DNA from: an uncultured Lachnospiraceae bacterium
GTDB taxonomy: Bacteria; Bacillota; Clostridia; Lachnospirales; Lachnospiraceae
DNA: 64,000 nucleotides
Direction: 5' to 3'
Assembly: GCA_910578605.1 (NCBI GenBank)
Contig: CAJTQG010000005.1
Span: 1-64,000, forward strand
Part shown: positions 1 through 9,299 of the stretch, piece by piece
Position numbering within the stretch: position 1 is the stretch's first letter
How the letters are laid out: each line of letters opens with the position of its first letter
Made by a program: the position numbers and the translations under genes
The notes under the pieces: generated by a model
What the model was told of the DNA's origin: nothing
The model's database searches: none
What the model saw: only the letters and a program-made list of their open reading frames with translations

Positions 1-522
1 TTTTTTATCCCCATTCTTACCTAATTCCTGTGCCAAATCCCACATATAGGAAATATTTGCCACATAATTTCCCCGCCCATGGTAAGCATCTGCCACTTTC
101 TTTTTATCATGAAATTTATTAGGCTTTTCTGGGGTAGATTCTTCACCAAATTTATCCGGCATAGTAGCCGCTATTCTTAACTTTTCTATTGTCTCCTTAT
201 CTAAACCTACAGAGTTTCCCGCTGTCTCTGATGATGAATAATGCCCTTGATTTTTTTCATCATTTCCCCATAGTAAATTAGAACCAAACAAATCTGGTAA
301 GCTCCAATGGATAATATTATCTACTGTTTCTATTGTTTCTGTCTCTTCTAGAATTTCGTCCAATATATCATAAACAAAGTTGTCCCCCTCTAATTCCTCT
401 ATATTAGAACTTATATCAAAACTTTCCATATTTTCCGTGTTCTCTGCGTATATAAAGGCTGTTTGACTAGTTAATGCTAATATTACAGTTGTCAGCGCTG
501 CTGCAATTATTTTCTTTTTCAT
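1..522 (-). CDS. secreted protein of unknown function, 3' end cut by window edge
   Basis: The visible 174 codons begin with a typical signal peptide: MKKK, a hydrophobic core (IIAAALTTVILALTS) and a likely cleavage near residue 25-26. A long acidic linker follows (about residues 27-75), then a basic, aromatic region with HGRGNYVANISYMWDLA near residues 135-155. The start is set by an AGAAAGGA ribosome site about 8 nt upstream. I do not recognise the family; the visible end may be the beginning of a folded domain lying outside the window. The gene is the only one downstream of the c-di-GMP-I riboswitch and terminator at 656-790 on this strand, so its expression is probably set by c-di-GMP, which would fit a surface, adhesion or biofilm role. 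That role is inference from regulation only. Confidence 0.75.
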   Translation of the reverse strand, partial: MKKKIIAAALTTVILALTSQTAFIYAENTENMESFDISSNIEELEGDNFVYDILDEILEETETIETVDNIIHWSLPDLFGSNLLWGNDEKNQGHYSSSETAGNSVGLDKETIEKLRIAATMPDKFGEESTPEKPNKFHDKKKVADAYHGRGNYVANISYMWDLAQELGKNGDKK

Positions 523-655
523 ATCGCTGAATCCTTTCTTCTGTATTTTATTCACATATAAATAAAAAGTAACCTTTCTCGAACGAGTTTTTTCATCTTT
601 GAGCAAACTTCATTCACTGATAAAACCATATGTATATTCAGCAGAAAACCAAAAA

Positions 656-683
656 GGCTGCAATGATATTTCTCATTGCAGCC
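656..683 (-). terminator. terminator of the riboswitch expression platform
   Basis: A perfect 11-bp stem (GGCTGCAATGA against TCATTGCAGCC) with a 6-nt loop is followed on the minus strand by TTTTTGG. It lies between the c-di-GMP-I aptamer and the secreted-protein gene, about 130 nt before its start codon. It ends no other gene, so it is best read as the switchable terminator of the leader. Confidence 0.8.
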
Positions 684-800
684 GAACCATCAATATAACA
701 AAATAAATATATTTTATTATTTATTTTATTACTTAGACTTCATGCTTTGCGTCCTAATGTTTCCAAAAGTTTGCCCCTTATTATTTTTTATGAATATCCC
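684..800 (-). ncRNA. cyclic di-GMP-I (GEMM) riboswitch aptamer
   Basis: Read on the minus strand, the conserved blocks of the GEMM-I aptamer appear in order: GGGGCAAAC (777-769), a GGAAAC loop (64-59 of 700s), GGACGCAAAGC (754-744) and TCTAAG (738-732 region). A second arm closes with a perfect 10-bp stem (727-718 with 709-700). A strong promoter lies upstream and an intrinsic terminator directly downstream. The order, spacing and near-consensus wording make this a confident call. The outer P1 stem is AT-rich and its exact ends are uncertain. By family knowledge the ligand is c-di-GMP; whether it turns the gene on or off cannot be read with certainty from the sequence. Confidence 0.85.
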
Positions 801-857
801 TAAATACTCCTCCTTTCACCTATCTTATTGACAAAACTCGAACTAAAAATTTAATAA

Positions 858-886
858 ATTATATTATATGGGCTATTCTATGTCAA
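858..886 (-). promoter_or_regulatory. sigma-A promoter of the riboswitch transcript
   Basis: On the minus strand TTGACA (886-881) is followed after exactly 17 nt by TATAAT (863-858), a perfect consensus match. Transcription would start near 851 and run through the c-di-GMP aptamer. Confidence 0.85.
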
Positions 887-954
887 TATTTACCAATTTT
901 GAGTCTCCTCATTTATAGAATACAAATGTCCCAATATCCTCTATTTTAAAATGC

Positions 955-1086
955 TCAAACAGATGCATCTATTTCAGAGAGTGCCTCAAGCTTTCTGCTT
1001 GCCTGCTTTTCATCAAAAGCATTTAAGTTTCTAGATAGCTGGTCAATGGACCTTTTTCAGAGTAATGTTTTCTTTCAGGGAGCGTG
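955..1086 (-). pseudogene. possible decayed gene remnant
   Basis: On the minus strand an open stretch ends at a TGA at 957-955 and reads SIDQLSRNLNAFDEKQASRK and on to EALSEIDASV. Upstream, one frame away, SLKENITLKK can be read, so a one-base shift near 1051-1053 would join the two. The amino-acid wording looks protein-like and helical, but there is no start codon, RBS or recognisable family. It may be the tail of a degraded gene. The remainder of the 1087-1252 gap shows nothing I can identify. Confidence 0.3.
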
Positions 1087-1252
1087 GGATTTTGCATTTC
1101 TTATTTTTTGATGAAATCAGTTGTCAAAAAAATGGGGAAACTCAAATAAATTTAATATTGACATCTTCAAATAAGGCTTTTTTGCCGATTCTAAGGGTGA
1201 TATTATTTGCACTAATCATATTTTAAATCATTTTCTTATATATTTTTTGATA

Positions 1253-3589
1253 TTAAAATATGGCGGGTATAGAGTAAAGTTTTGACTTAACTTTGCCATT
1301 GCTTTGAATCGGTGAGATCCAGACAATGCTTCCGTTATATAAAATCGGCTGGGAATCACCGTTAAACACCATATTGGCATATTTCTTGGAATAAATCTTT
1401 TTTCCAGTATCGCTGTATACGGCATAATGGAGGGTAGATTTTCTCTTGGTTGTGGTGGAATACAAAATCACAAACCGATTGTCTGTTAATTTAACCATAC
1501 GAGTTTCCCCTACCATGACAGAGGTTGACTTTGGGTTATAGGTGGTCAGCCATTTAAATGTTACTTTTTTTGTTTTGCGATTAGAAAGGACAAGGAACCC
1601 ATTGTACTTCATATTATAGCCAAAACCAGAGACCTTACCAATTTTCTTTTTATGGGGCTGTGATGTGCCGCAGACAAGGACATTGCTGCTTCCCACTTCC
1701 ATACCTCCAACTCTGCATCCAGTATAGTTATCGCCGCTATTTCCTTTGAAAGAGAATAGGGAGGAAGATTTTTGCTTTTCATTCTCCCCGTCATAGTTCT
1801 GTACAGTAGTAAGATTAATACTACGTGGATGGGCGTCTCCGTGGTCCAAAAGATAAAGCTCATGATCTTTAAATTTGGCAAACTGGTTAAAAGAATGGCT
1901 GGCATAACTCTTATTTGATTCCACTGCCTTCATCTTCTTCGTATTGATTTTAAAGGAGATATTAGACTGGTGATGTAGATCATCGAAGATCGTTGTAAAC
2001 ATTGTTCTCGAGGTCATCAAGTAAAGGGTGCTTCCCTGCATATCCATGCGGCAGTTTCCAGCTTCAAAGGGTTCATAAATTCCCTCAAAAGTATTGAAAA
2101 CTCCACCTTTGATGTTTGCTGTCTTTAATTTTTTCCAGCTGCTGTTATATTGGATTACCTTAATAACTGTTTTAGTTCTGCTTTCTTTGAGATTTTTATA
2201 GCCTACAGCAACATAAAAATTGCCGTCTGTTCCTTGATAAAATCCGCCCCACACATCATATTTGAGTTTTATAGTTTTTGTTTTTGTTACTTTGTAGGAA
2301 GAATTTAGGGTATAGATTTTTAAATTGCCGTTGTTTTGGACACAAACAGCATGGAGCTTGCCGCCAGACTGGTAATAAAATGTCGTGTCTGGATGTGACC
2401 AGTTGCTGTAATATTGTCCATAGCCGTTTGAAGACTGCTGTCTTATTTTGCTGCATGATACTCTTTTTATTTTATTTTTTTTCGGGATGATTTGGGACAT
2501 TATTGGTGAAAAATCACTTTTGCCCATTGCGTCCAAGGTAACTAGTTTGTAGTAGTAAGGAACGCCCTTGCTGACTTTTTGTTTGTAGGAAGTTATGGCG
2601 CCGCTGTTTGCAGTGTAAACGCACTTGTAAGTGCCGTTCTCCTGGGTGGAGCGGTAGAGTTTATATCCCGTTGCGCCTTTAAAAGCCTTCCAGTTGATTA
2701 CCAGATTGCTGCCGCCAGATTTTTTGACTGAGGTGATCGTGGAACCTGCCATTTTTTTGGCTGTAAAACTTTGCTGGTAAGAATCTCCTGTTAAGGTACG
2801 AAAATCATCCTTTATATAACCAACAACCCTATAAAAATATTCTTTATTATATTCTACAGGTAAGGTAATACTGGTCTTGTCAGGAGCTAATGTTTTAATT
2901 GTCTCATATTCGCCATCGTATTGCTTTGAGCGCTGTACATAGAAGCCGTTGATCCCAGAAAGTTTTTTCCATTTTAAAGTAATATGGTGGAAGTCAGTCT
3001 GAGTGATCTTTGGTAATTCCGTGATATATGGCAGTACATATAGGCGGTATTTGTAGGATTTTGTCCCAATTGAAACAGTTATATCCGCGGGGCCAACGCC
3101 TATCACTGTAAATTTGATGGTTTCAGCAATATAGTAGCCAGCCTTACAAGTTTTTTTGGTGTCTGACGTAATTTTCAGTACATTTGGGTTGGAACTGGAT
3201 ATAGATAGGGTAATTGGGCTGTCGCTCAGATTGCTGCATGTGAAATATACCCATGAGTTATAACTGTCGATGGGCTTGTCAAGACTGCAGATCAAAAGTG
3301 TATCATCATATTCTTCTTTTCCTAAATTAAATTCTACCTTGATGTCCTCCTCTGATTCTGTAGTTGCGGACTTCATTACCTGATCTGGCGAAAGGATTCG
3401 TCCAACCACTTTTTTTGGCGGCTCAGATGATGGCAGGTTTTGAGAATCCTGTTTAGAAGCTGACGGCAAATTGTCAGCTGCTTGTGGAATGGCTGCTTCT
3501 ATTTTGTTGGCCGTCTGTGCTGTGCATACTGGCTGCATAGCGCTTATCAATAAGACGACTGTTAATAATAGGGCTGTTAATTTTTTCAT
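1253..3589 (-). CDS. secreted protein with fibronectin type III domains
   Basis: The 778-aa product starts at the ATG preceded by AAGGAGGAATAC; an in-frame upstream ATG has no better site. Residues 1-25 form a signal peptide (MKKLTALLLTVVLLISAMQP). A low-complexity linker follows, then a beta-rich domain (about 85-190), then two FN3-like modules (about 190-285 and 285-370) with the usual Trp, Tyr and 'GYKLYRS' wording. The C-terminal 400 residues contain repeated 'G.LY..', 'NFYVAVGYKN' and 'VCGTS'-type strands suggesting a beta-propeller. No catalytic motif is recognised and no LPXTG or membrane anchor is seen, so it is probably released. It stands alone and divergent from the arabinanase gene, which suggests, without proof, an extracellular binding function. 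Confidence 0.75.
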   Translation of the reverse strand: MKKLTALLLTVVLLISAMQPVCTAQTANKIEAAIPQAADNLPSASKQDSQNLPSSEPPKKVVGRILSPDQVMKSATTESEEDIKVEFNLGKEEYDDTLLICSLDKPIDSYNSWVYFTCSNLSDSPITLSISSSNPNVLKITSDTKKTCKAGYYIAETIKFTVIGVGPADITVSIGTKSYKYRLYVLPYITELPKITQTDFHHITLKWKKLSGINGFYVQRSKQYDGEYETIKTLAPDKTSITLPVEYNKEYFYRVVGYIKDDFRTLTGDSYQQSFTAKKMAGSTITSVKKSGGSNLVINWKAFKGATGYKLYRSTQENGTYKCVYTANSGAITSYKQKVSKGVPYYYKLVTLDAMGKSDFSPIMSQIIPKKNKIKRVSCSKIRQQSSNGYGQYYSNWSHPDTTFYYQSGGKLHAVCVQNNGNLKIYTLNSSYKVTKTKTIKLKYDVWGGFYQGTDGNFYVAVGYKNLKESRTKTVIKVIQYNSSWKKLKTANIKGGVFNTFEGIYEPFEAGNCRMDMQGSTLYLMTSRTMFTTIFDDLHHQSNISFKINTKKMKAVESNKSYASHSFNQFAKFKDHELYLLDHGDAHPRSINLTTVQNYDGENEKQKSSSLFSFKGNSGDNYTGCRVGGMEVGSSNVLVCGTSQPHKKKIGKVSGFGYNMKYNGFLVLSNRKTKKVTFKWLTTYNPKSTSVMVGETRMVKLTDNRFVILYSTTTKRKSTLHYAVYSDTGKKIYSKKYANMVFNGDSQPILYNGSIVWISPIQSNGKVKSKLYSIPAIF

Positions 3590-3623
3590 GTATTCCTCCT
3601 TAGGCTTGATATTACTTTCCATA

Positions 3624-3651
3624 ATTATAACAGATTGGATGTTCTTGTCAA
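3624..3651 (-). promoter_or_regulatory. sigma-A promoter of the FN3 protein gene
   Basis: On the minus strand TTGACA (3651-3646) and TATAAT (3629-3624) are separated by 16 nt, about 35 nt before the start codon at 3589. Both hexamers are perfect. Confidence 0.75.
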
Positions 3652-3801
3652 ACGGATAAATACTTTTGAGTGTCCAGTGTAAAATGAGCTGCATACCTGT
3701 CCGGCTCTGATGTATTTCAATTTATAGAAATCAACATTTACTATGAACTAAATTAGAATTTATTACAAATTGTTTCCAAAATAGGTTTTACCAATTAGAT
3801 A

Positions 3802-3830
3802 TTGTAATGTTGTGAGAAATTTTATAAAAT
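3802..3830 (+). promoter_or_regulatory. likely promoter of the large arabinanase gene
   Basis: TTGTAA (3802-3807), a 17-nt spacer and TAAAAT (3825-3830) lie about 54 nt before the start codon at 3884. The match is moderate in a very AT-rich region. Confidence 0.45.
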
Positions 3831-3883
3831 AATAATATTCAATAAAATATATTGAACAAAATTCATAAAAAAAGGAGGCATTT

Positions 3884-6800
3884 ATGAGGAGATTATTGTT
3901 GAAAAAAGCAATCTCTGTCACACTGAGTGCTGCTTTGCTGGTGACATCATTTCAGACTGGCGGCATAGTTGTTAAGGCAGATAAGACACAATCAGGGGGA
4001 AACAGAACGGTTGAATCAGATGTGATTCAAATTACAGATGAAAGTAAATTGGGTACATACAGTATGAACGAAGCCTATAGGCGGGTGGGGGTTCATGACC
4101 CATCGGTCATACAAGATCCAAAGAATGGCCGATATTATATTTTTGGCTCTCATTGTGCGTGGGCTTGGTCAGATGACTTAGAGAACTGGACAGCTTTTAA
4201 CAACAATGTTACAGAGGCTTCCGCAGTTACTATTTTTAAGGATGAGATTGTCTGGTGTAAACAAGCAAACTCGGCATACAATATAGCAGGAAATTTGTGG
4301 GCGCCGGATGTGATTTGGAATGAATCCATGAAGAAATGGTGTATGTACATGAGTATTAACGGACCAAAGTGGAATTCTACCATCTCTCTGTTGACAGCAG
4401 ACACTTTGGACGGGAATTGGACTTATGTAGGTCCGGTTATACAATCAGGTATGTCTAATGGATTTGGACCTACCTTTGACTATGAGAAGGTAATGGGGAA
4501 TACAGATGTGAGTCGTTTTACCTCCAGCTTAAGCGGCGGTGGAAATCCTACCATTGAGGCTCATGCCATAGACCCCTGTGTGATTTATGATGATGCGGGA
4601 GATTTGTGGATGACATATGGCTCATGGTCAGGAGGCATCTCCATGATTAAGCTGGATAAGAAAACAGGCCTTCGGGATTACAACACAACCTATCCTAATA
4701 CAAATAATAAGGTGGATGCCAATAAACTTATATCAGACCCATACACCGGATATAAAATTGCCGGTGGAACAGCTGTTAGCGGGGAAGGCTCCTATCTGCA
4801 AAAAATTGGAGATTATTATTTCCTCTTTATGTCTTATGGAGGTTATGCTCCGGATGGTGGGTATAATATGCGTATCTTTCGCTCCAAGGATGTGAAAGGG
4901 CCATATGTGGATGTTTTAGGGAAGGATGCCAGAACTGTAGTGAATGGAAAAGCAGGAGATACGGTAGGCTCCACTGGTATGCGATTGATGAGTTATTATA
5001 AGTGGAGTTTTGCTCCGTATGGCTATACGGCACAGGGCCATAACTCTGCTATTATAGATAAGGACAGCAATAAAGCATTTGTGATTTATCATAACAAATA
5101 TAATGATGGCACTGCTGCTCATGAGGTAAGGGTACACCAGCTGCTTATGAATGAAGACGGATGGACGTTAGCTGCGCCATTTGAGTATGCAGGGGAAACG
5201 GTATCTTCTACAGGATATTCACAGGAGTTGTTTACCGGCAGTTATAGTATAATGTTTCAGAAACCAGGCATAAACCATGGCAAGCTGGAATGTGCACAGG
5301 AAGAGAATATTAAGCTGGAAGCAGGGACAGAAGTGAAGGACAGCGCCGGAAATGTAACAGGATATACAGGAAAAATATCCGGAGGCTATGAAGGAACATG
5401 GACATCCGTGAAGGATAAACCATACATTTCCCTGACGATAGGCAATAACACATATAAGGGAGTGTTATGTGAAGGCACCATAGATGAGTCGGATGTGGAG
5501 GCTATGACTTTTACAGCAGTGGGAAGCGCCAATCAGGAATGTCTGTGGGGCTATAAAGTGAAAGATTCATCCGTGGCAATTAAGATGACAATAGATAGAC
5601 AGATTAACCTTCCTGACACAGTGGTGACCGATATTTCCCTTCCTACAGTAGGTGTAGGCGGCAGCACTATTTCATGGAGAAGCAATAGTATAGCTATCTC
5701 GGATGAGGGAAAGGTTTTCTACTTAAAGGATGATACTACAGTTAGCATGACAGCAACCATTACCAACAACGGTACAGAATTTGAAAAGACATATACGTTT
5801 GTTGTGCCGGGAAGCGATACTCTTTCTAGCAAAAGTGAAGTAGTGTTAAAAACTTTTTATAAAGATGAAGAATTAGATATGTCAAAGCTGGTACAGGGGA
5901 ATACCCCAAGCTTTGTCAATCCATTTAGCTACACTCATGAGAATATATCCAATGGCGCTTCCATAAGCTTTGATGTGACTAGAACAGCAGCTTCGGATAG
6001 ATTGAGTAATATTATCTCACTGAATAATAAGCTTGGAAAATTCTATTTCACAGGGGGAAGTTATCTGGGATATAATAATTTTAACGGCTACTTTTTTGAT
6101 GCGAATCTGAATTCAAATTATGTGGCAGGTACAGATTACTTAAAAACCAACACAAAGGTAAATATTAAATTGGAAGTAACTGCTAAAGGAGTCACAGTAT
6201 ATCAAGATGGTAAAGAGGTATATTCTACAGCAACATTAAAATCAGGCACTACACCGGGAGGATACAGCACGGATAAGGATCATTTGAATCCGGAGACTAC
6301 AGTGATGTCTTGGCTGAAAATGGCGCCGGAGGTGAATTTTGGTTCGGGCAATTTCTGGAATGACCTCATATTTAAGGGAAAGCTTAGCAATGTAAAGTTT
6401 GCGTACACGCAGCCAAAGATTGATGTTGCCGGCGGTGGCTCTGGCTTGGCTGGCAGTTACACTCAAGATTATGAGGATGTTACAGATGTGTCTAGTGTAT
6501 GGACATCTCCAAATGCTCAAGATGCGCTGACCATTAAAAACAATGAAGCTCATGGAAATTATGTTGCGTTTACCCTTCCTTCTGGCACTAACAGCAGGGG
6601 AATGCACAGTGACTTTGGCAGTGATGTGACTTGGGAAAATAATTATATTTTAGAATTTGACTTAGGTTTTAAAAGTGGAAACAACCAAGGAAGCCAATTT
6701 GCTGTAACTACTACAAATGGGGCATACACAGATAAAAATGAGAATAATGGTCTTGCAAGCGGTTATGTATTAAAATTATCTGCTGATGCTAATGCCACAA

Positions 6801-8914
6801 AGTGGTATATCAATGATTCGGCAACAGAATATGTAGAGCTACCAGTGGCAGATGCGGATTTAGCAGGCTGGGTACACGTAAAAATAACAGGCAACACCAG
6901 TGAAGGTAAGGCTACATTGGAAATTTTAAATGGGGAGACTTCCCTTTATAACAAGGAAATTACAATGAATAATGCTGCTAATATTAAGGGCTTTTATGTA
7001 TTGGCAGGGCGTTATATGTCTATTTTCAAAATAGATAATATTGCTGTAAAAAGAGTGGGTGTGACAGAAGCAGATTTTTCTGCATACAAGAAAGCGCTTA
7101 CAAGAGCAGAGAAATTTGTTGCTTTGCAGACATCCTCCAATGCCTATACAAAAGAGAGTATAGAAGCTCTAGAAAATGCTATTGCTAAGGCGAAAGAAAT
7201 CGTAACCCCCGATTTGGAGGAAAGCCAGCAGGATATTGTAGATGCGCAGACGGCAGCTTTGAACGAGGCAGTTTCAAATCTGGAATTTGCAGTTTATAAA
7301 GTATCACTTGGCACATACAAGGGAGGTACAGTTACAGGTCTGGCGGCAGACGGAAGTTATCAGGGAGGTTCCTTCGTGGAATTGACAGCAGTTTCAACGG
7401 AGGGCTATGAGTTTTTACGGTGGGAAGATGAGAGTGGAAATGTAGTTGGACAGTTTGCAAAGTATAGTGCTATGATAACAGGAAATATAACACTTATTCC
7501 TATATTTAAGGATATGAACCAAAAGGAGCCTGTAGCGCCGCAAACGCCAACAGTCCAGCCGGTAGTCTATACACCAACTTTAAAATTAAGTGATATTGAA
7601 CTTCCAAATGGATGGACATGGGAGAATCCAGATACAGTATTGTCCAACATAGGCACCAATGCGTATCCGGCAGTTTACAAGACAACAGATCCAGAACTGT
7701 ATATAGATACAACAGCCAAGATAGAAGTGACAGTGGAGAAGGCAGAACCTGAATACACTCCTGTTACCGGTTTATCTGGAATACTAGGACAAAAGTTAAG
7801 CACGGTAGTGTTGCCGTCGGCGGAGAATGGAACTTGGGCTTGGCTGGCGCCTGAAACGGTGATGACAATTTCTGCTAACTCCTTTGATGCAGTGTTCACT
7901 CCGTCAGACAGTGAGCATTATCATGTTGTGAACTGTAAAATTGTAGTGACACTGAAAGACGAGAGCGGTAATGATGTAATTATAACACCAGAAGCTCCGA
8001 CTTTAGAGGCAGTAACCTATGAGTTTGGTTTAGTGCTTGGCAATGTGGCATTGCCGACGGATTGGAAATGGAAGGAATCTAACATAGAATTGGCAGCAGG
8101 ACAGCAAGAATATGATGCAGTTTATGTGCCAAATGGAGATATTGTTAAAATCTTAGTGACTGTGTTGAAAAATCCCAAACCCAATTATGCTATTGTAAAA
8201 AATTTAAAAGGTGTGGAAGGAGATAAATTAAGTACTGTGTTGTTGCCAAAACAGTGGAAATGGAAAAATCCTTCTGCCATATTAAGCTTGAAGGAAAACA
8301 AATATATGGCTATCTTTACCCATTCCTCCGGCAATTATGAGGATATAGAAGTAATGCTGGAGATTACAGTGACAGCGAAGAAGGTGGATGATAATACAGG
8401 AGGCGGCAATACCAATACAGGCGATGATAAAAACAACAACAATACTGGTAATGTAAACAAACCAAGTACGTCAAAACCACAAAAAGGAATGGTTTATACA
8501 GTTGGCGGAATGAAGTATAAGGTGCTTAGCACAACATCCAAAACAGTTTCTGTTGTTGGACTTACAAAAACTACAAAGAAAAAGAAGACAATTACCATTA
8601 AAAAGACAGTAAAAATAATGGGTGTTACCTTTAAAATTACAGAGATTGGCAATAATGCCTTTGCTTCCTGTAAGAAATTGAATAAGGTTACTATCGGCAC
8701 CAATGTTACAAAGATTGGCAAAAAAGCATTTTACAAGTGCTCTAAGTTAAAAACCATTATAATAAAATCAAAAAAATTAAAATCGGTAGGCAAAAATGCA
8801 TTAAAAGGAATCCATAAAAAAGCTGTTATCAAGGTGCCAAAATCTAAGCTGAAGAAATATAAAAAGCTGTTGAAGAAAAAAGGCCAATCGTCAAAAGTTA
8901 AAATAAAAAAATAG
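3884..8914 (+). CDS. modular secreted GH43 arabinanase with C-terminal LRR domain
   Basis: This 1676-aa protein follows a strong AAAGGAGG site. A signal peptide (1-32) precedes a GH43 five-bladed propeller (about 60-430) whose catalytic triad is visible: Asp72 in HDPS, Asp230 in IDPC and Glu301 in GEGSY. This is the arrangement of endo-1,5-alpha-L-arabinanases, which cut arabinan. A family-43 C-terminal beta domain (430-560) follows, then a degenerate Ig-like segment (575-640), two LamG-like carbohydrate-binding regions (about 640-870 and 880-1085), a FIVAR helix bundle (1090-1150), an InlB-type repeat (1160-1220), and three related 80-90-residue modules (1225-1510). After an Asn/Gly linker comes a very basic BspA-like LRR_5 domain (1540-1676). 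No sorting signal is present; the Lys-rich tail may bind the wall electrostatically (inference). It probably works with the arabinanase at 35418 and araA/araD. Confidence 0.88.
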   Translation: MRRLLLKKAISVTLSAALLVTSFQTGGIVVKADKTQSGGNRTVESDVIQITDESKLGTYSMNEAYRRVGVHDPSVIQDPKNGRYYIFGSHCAWAWSDDLENWTAFNNNVTEASAVTIFKDEIVWCKQANSAYNIAGNLWAPDVIWNESMKKWCMYMSINGPKWNSTISLLTADTLDGNWTYVGPVIQSGMSNGFGPTFDYEKVMGNTDVSRFTSSLSGGGNPTIEAHAIDPCVIYDDAGDLWMTYGSWSGGISMIKLDKKTGLRDYNTTYPNTNNKVDANKLISDPYTGYKIAGGTAVSGEGSYLQKIGDYYFLFMSYGGYAPDGGYNMRIFRSKDVKGPYVDVLGKDARTVVNGKAGDTVGSTGMRLMSYYKWSFAPYGYTAQGHNSAIIDKDSNKAFVIYHNKYNDGTAAHEVRVHQLLMNEDGWTLAAPFEYAGETVSSTGYSQELFTGSYSIMFQKPGINHGKLECAQEENIKLEAGTEVKDSAGNVTGYTGKISGGYEGTWTSVKDKPYISLTIGNNTYKGVLCEGTIDESDVEAMTFTAVGSANQECLWGYKVKDSSVAIKMTIDRQINLPDTVVTDISLPTVGVGGSTISWRSNSIAISDEGKVFYLKDDTTVSMTATITNNGTEFEKTYTFVVPGSDTLSSKSEVVLKTFYKDEELDMSKLVQGNTPSFVNPFSYTHENISNGASISFDVTRTAASDRLSNIISLNNKLGKFYFTGGSYLGYNNFNGYFFDANLNSNYVAGTDYLKTNTKVNIKLEVTAKGVTVYQDGKEVYSTATLKSGTTPGGYSTDKDHLNPETTVMSWLKMAPEVNFGSGNFWNDLIFKGKLSNVKFAYTQPKIDVAGGGSGLAGSYTQDYEDVTDVSSVWTSPNAQDALTIKNNEAHGNYVAFTLPSGTNSRGMHSDFGSDVTWENNYILEFDLGFKSGNNQGSQFAVTTTNGAYTDKNENNGLASGYVLKLSADANATKWYINDSATEYVELPVADADLAGWVHVKITGNTSEGKATLEILNGETSLYNKEITMNNAANIKGFYVLAGRYMSIFKIDNIAVKRVGVTEADFSAYKKALTRAEKFVALQTSSNAYTKESIEALENAIAKAKEIVTPDLEESQQDIVDAQTAALNEAVSNLEFAVYKVSLGTYKGGTVTGLAADGSYQGGSFVELTAVSTEGYEFLRWEDESGNVVGQFAKYSAMITGNITLIPIFKDMNQKEPVAPQTPTVQPVVYTPTLKLSDIELPNGWTWENPDTVLSNIGTNAYPAVYKTTDPELYIDTTAKIEVTVEKAEPEYTPVTGLSGILGQKLSTVVLPSAENGTWAWLAPETVMTISANSFDAVFTPSDSEHYHVVNCKIVVTLKDESGNDVIITPEAPTLEAVTYEFGLVLGNVALPTDWKWKESNIELAAGQQEYDAVYVPNGDIVKILVTVLKNPKPNYAIVKNLKGVEGDKLSTVLLPKQWKWKNPSAILSLKENKYMAIFTHSSGNYEDIEVMLEITVTAKKVDDNTGGGNTNTGDDKNNNNTGNVNKPSTSKPQKGMVYTVGGMKYKVLSTTSKTVSVVGLTKTTKKKKTITIKKTVKIMGVTFKITEIGNNAFASCKKLNKVTIGTNVTKIGKKAFYKCSKLKTIIIKSKKLKSVGKNALKGIHKKAVIKVPKSKLKKYKKLLKKKGQSSKVKIKK

Positions 8915-8983
8915 TAATAATTATATAAAGTGTACACATGTATATTTAGATTATAAGAAATGATGTGGCAAGATGTAAACAAA

Positions 8984-9016
8984 AAGGGCATATTTGACAG
9001 TATGTCCTTTTTGTTT
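8984..9016 (+). terminator. terminator after the arabinanase gene
   Basis: AAGGGCATA (8984-8992) pairs with TATGTCCTT (9001-9009), including one G-U pair, across an 8-nt loop and is followed by TTTGTTTT. Confidence 0.75.
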
Positions 9017-9091
9017 TACTATATTGGTTAGTAAAATTATAAAAGGTATTATCTGTAATTCATTTAGTAGTTGTTGTTTGATGGCATGATA

Positions 9092-9267
9092 TTAGGTAAT
9101 TGCGAAACTCTTCATTTGAAGTTTTGAATTGTGTAAATTTACTAATTCCATCAGATACCCCTTATTGTGCCTAAGAACTTCTAAGACACAAATCGTATCG
9201 TATCTGATTGGAAATGTAAATTTTGCACAATTATGAATTTTTTTGAAGGAGTTTCGCAATTACCTAA
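9092..9267. repeat. MITE-like palindromic element, copy 1
   Basis: The 176-bp element has perfect 19-bp terminal inverted repeats (TTAGGTAATTGCGAAACTC at 9092-9110; its complement at 9249-9267). The inner arms are also inverted but imperfect, so the whole element can fold into a long hairpin. It has no coding capacity. A related, shorter copy lies at 52532-52668, with matching internal blocks such as TAGAACTTCT/TAAGAACTTCT and GTAAATTT. The right end lies 32 bp before the start of the ART-like gene. No clear target-site duplication is visible. Confidence 0.8.
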
Positions 9268-9299
9268 AACATGTTATACGTGGAAAGGAGTACAATAAA

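Noticed and set aside
9243-9299. Upstream in-frame start for the ART-like gene
   Set aside because: It lies inside the MITE-like element without an RBS; the ATG at 9300 has a strong site.
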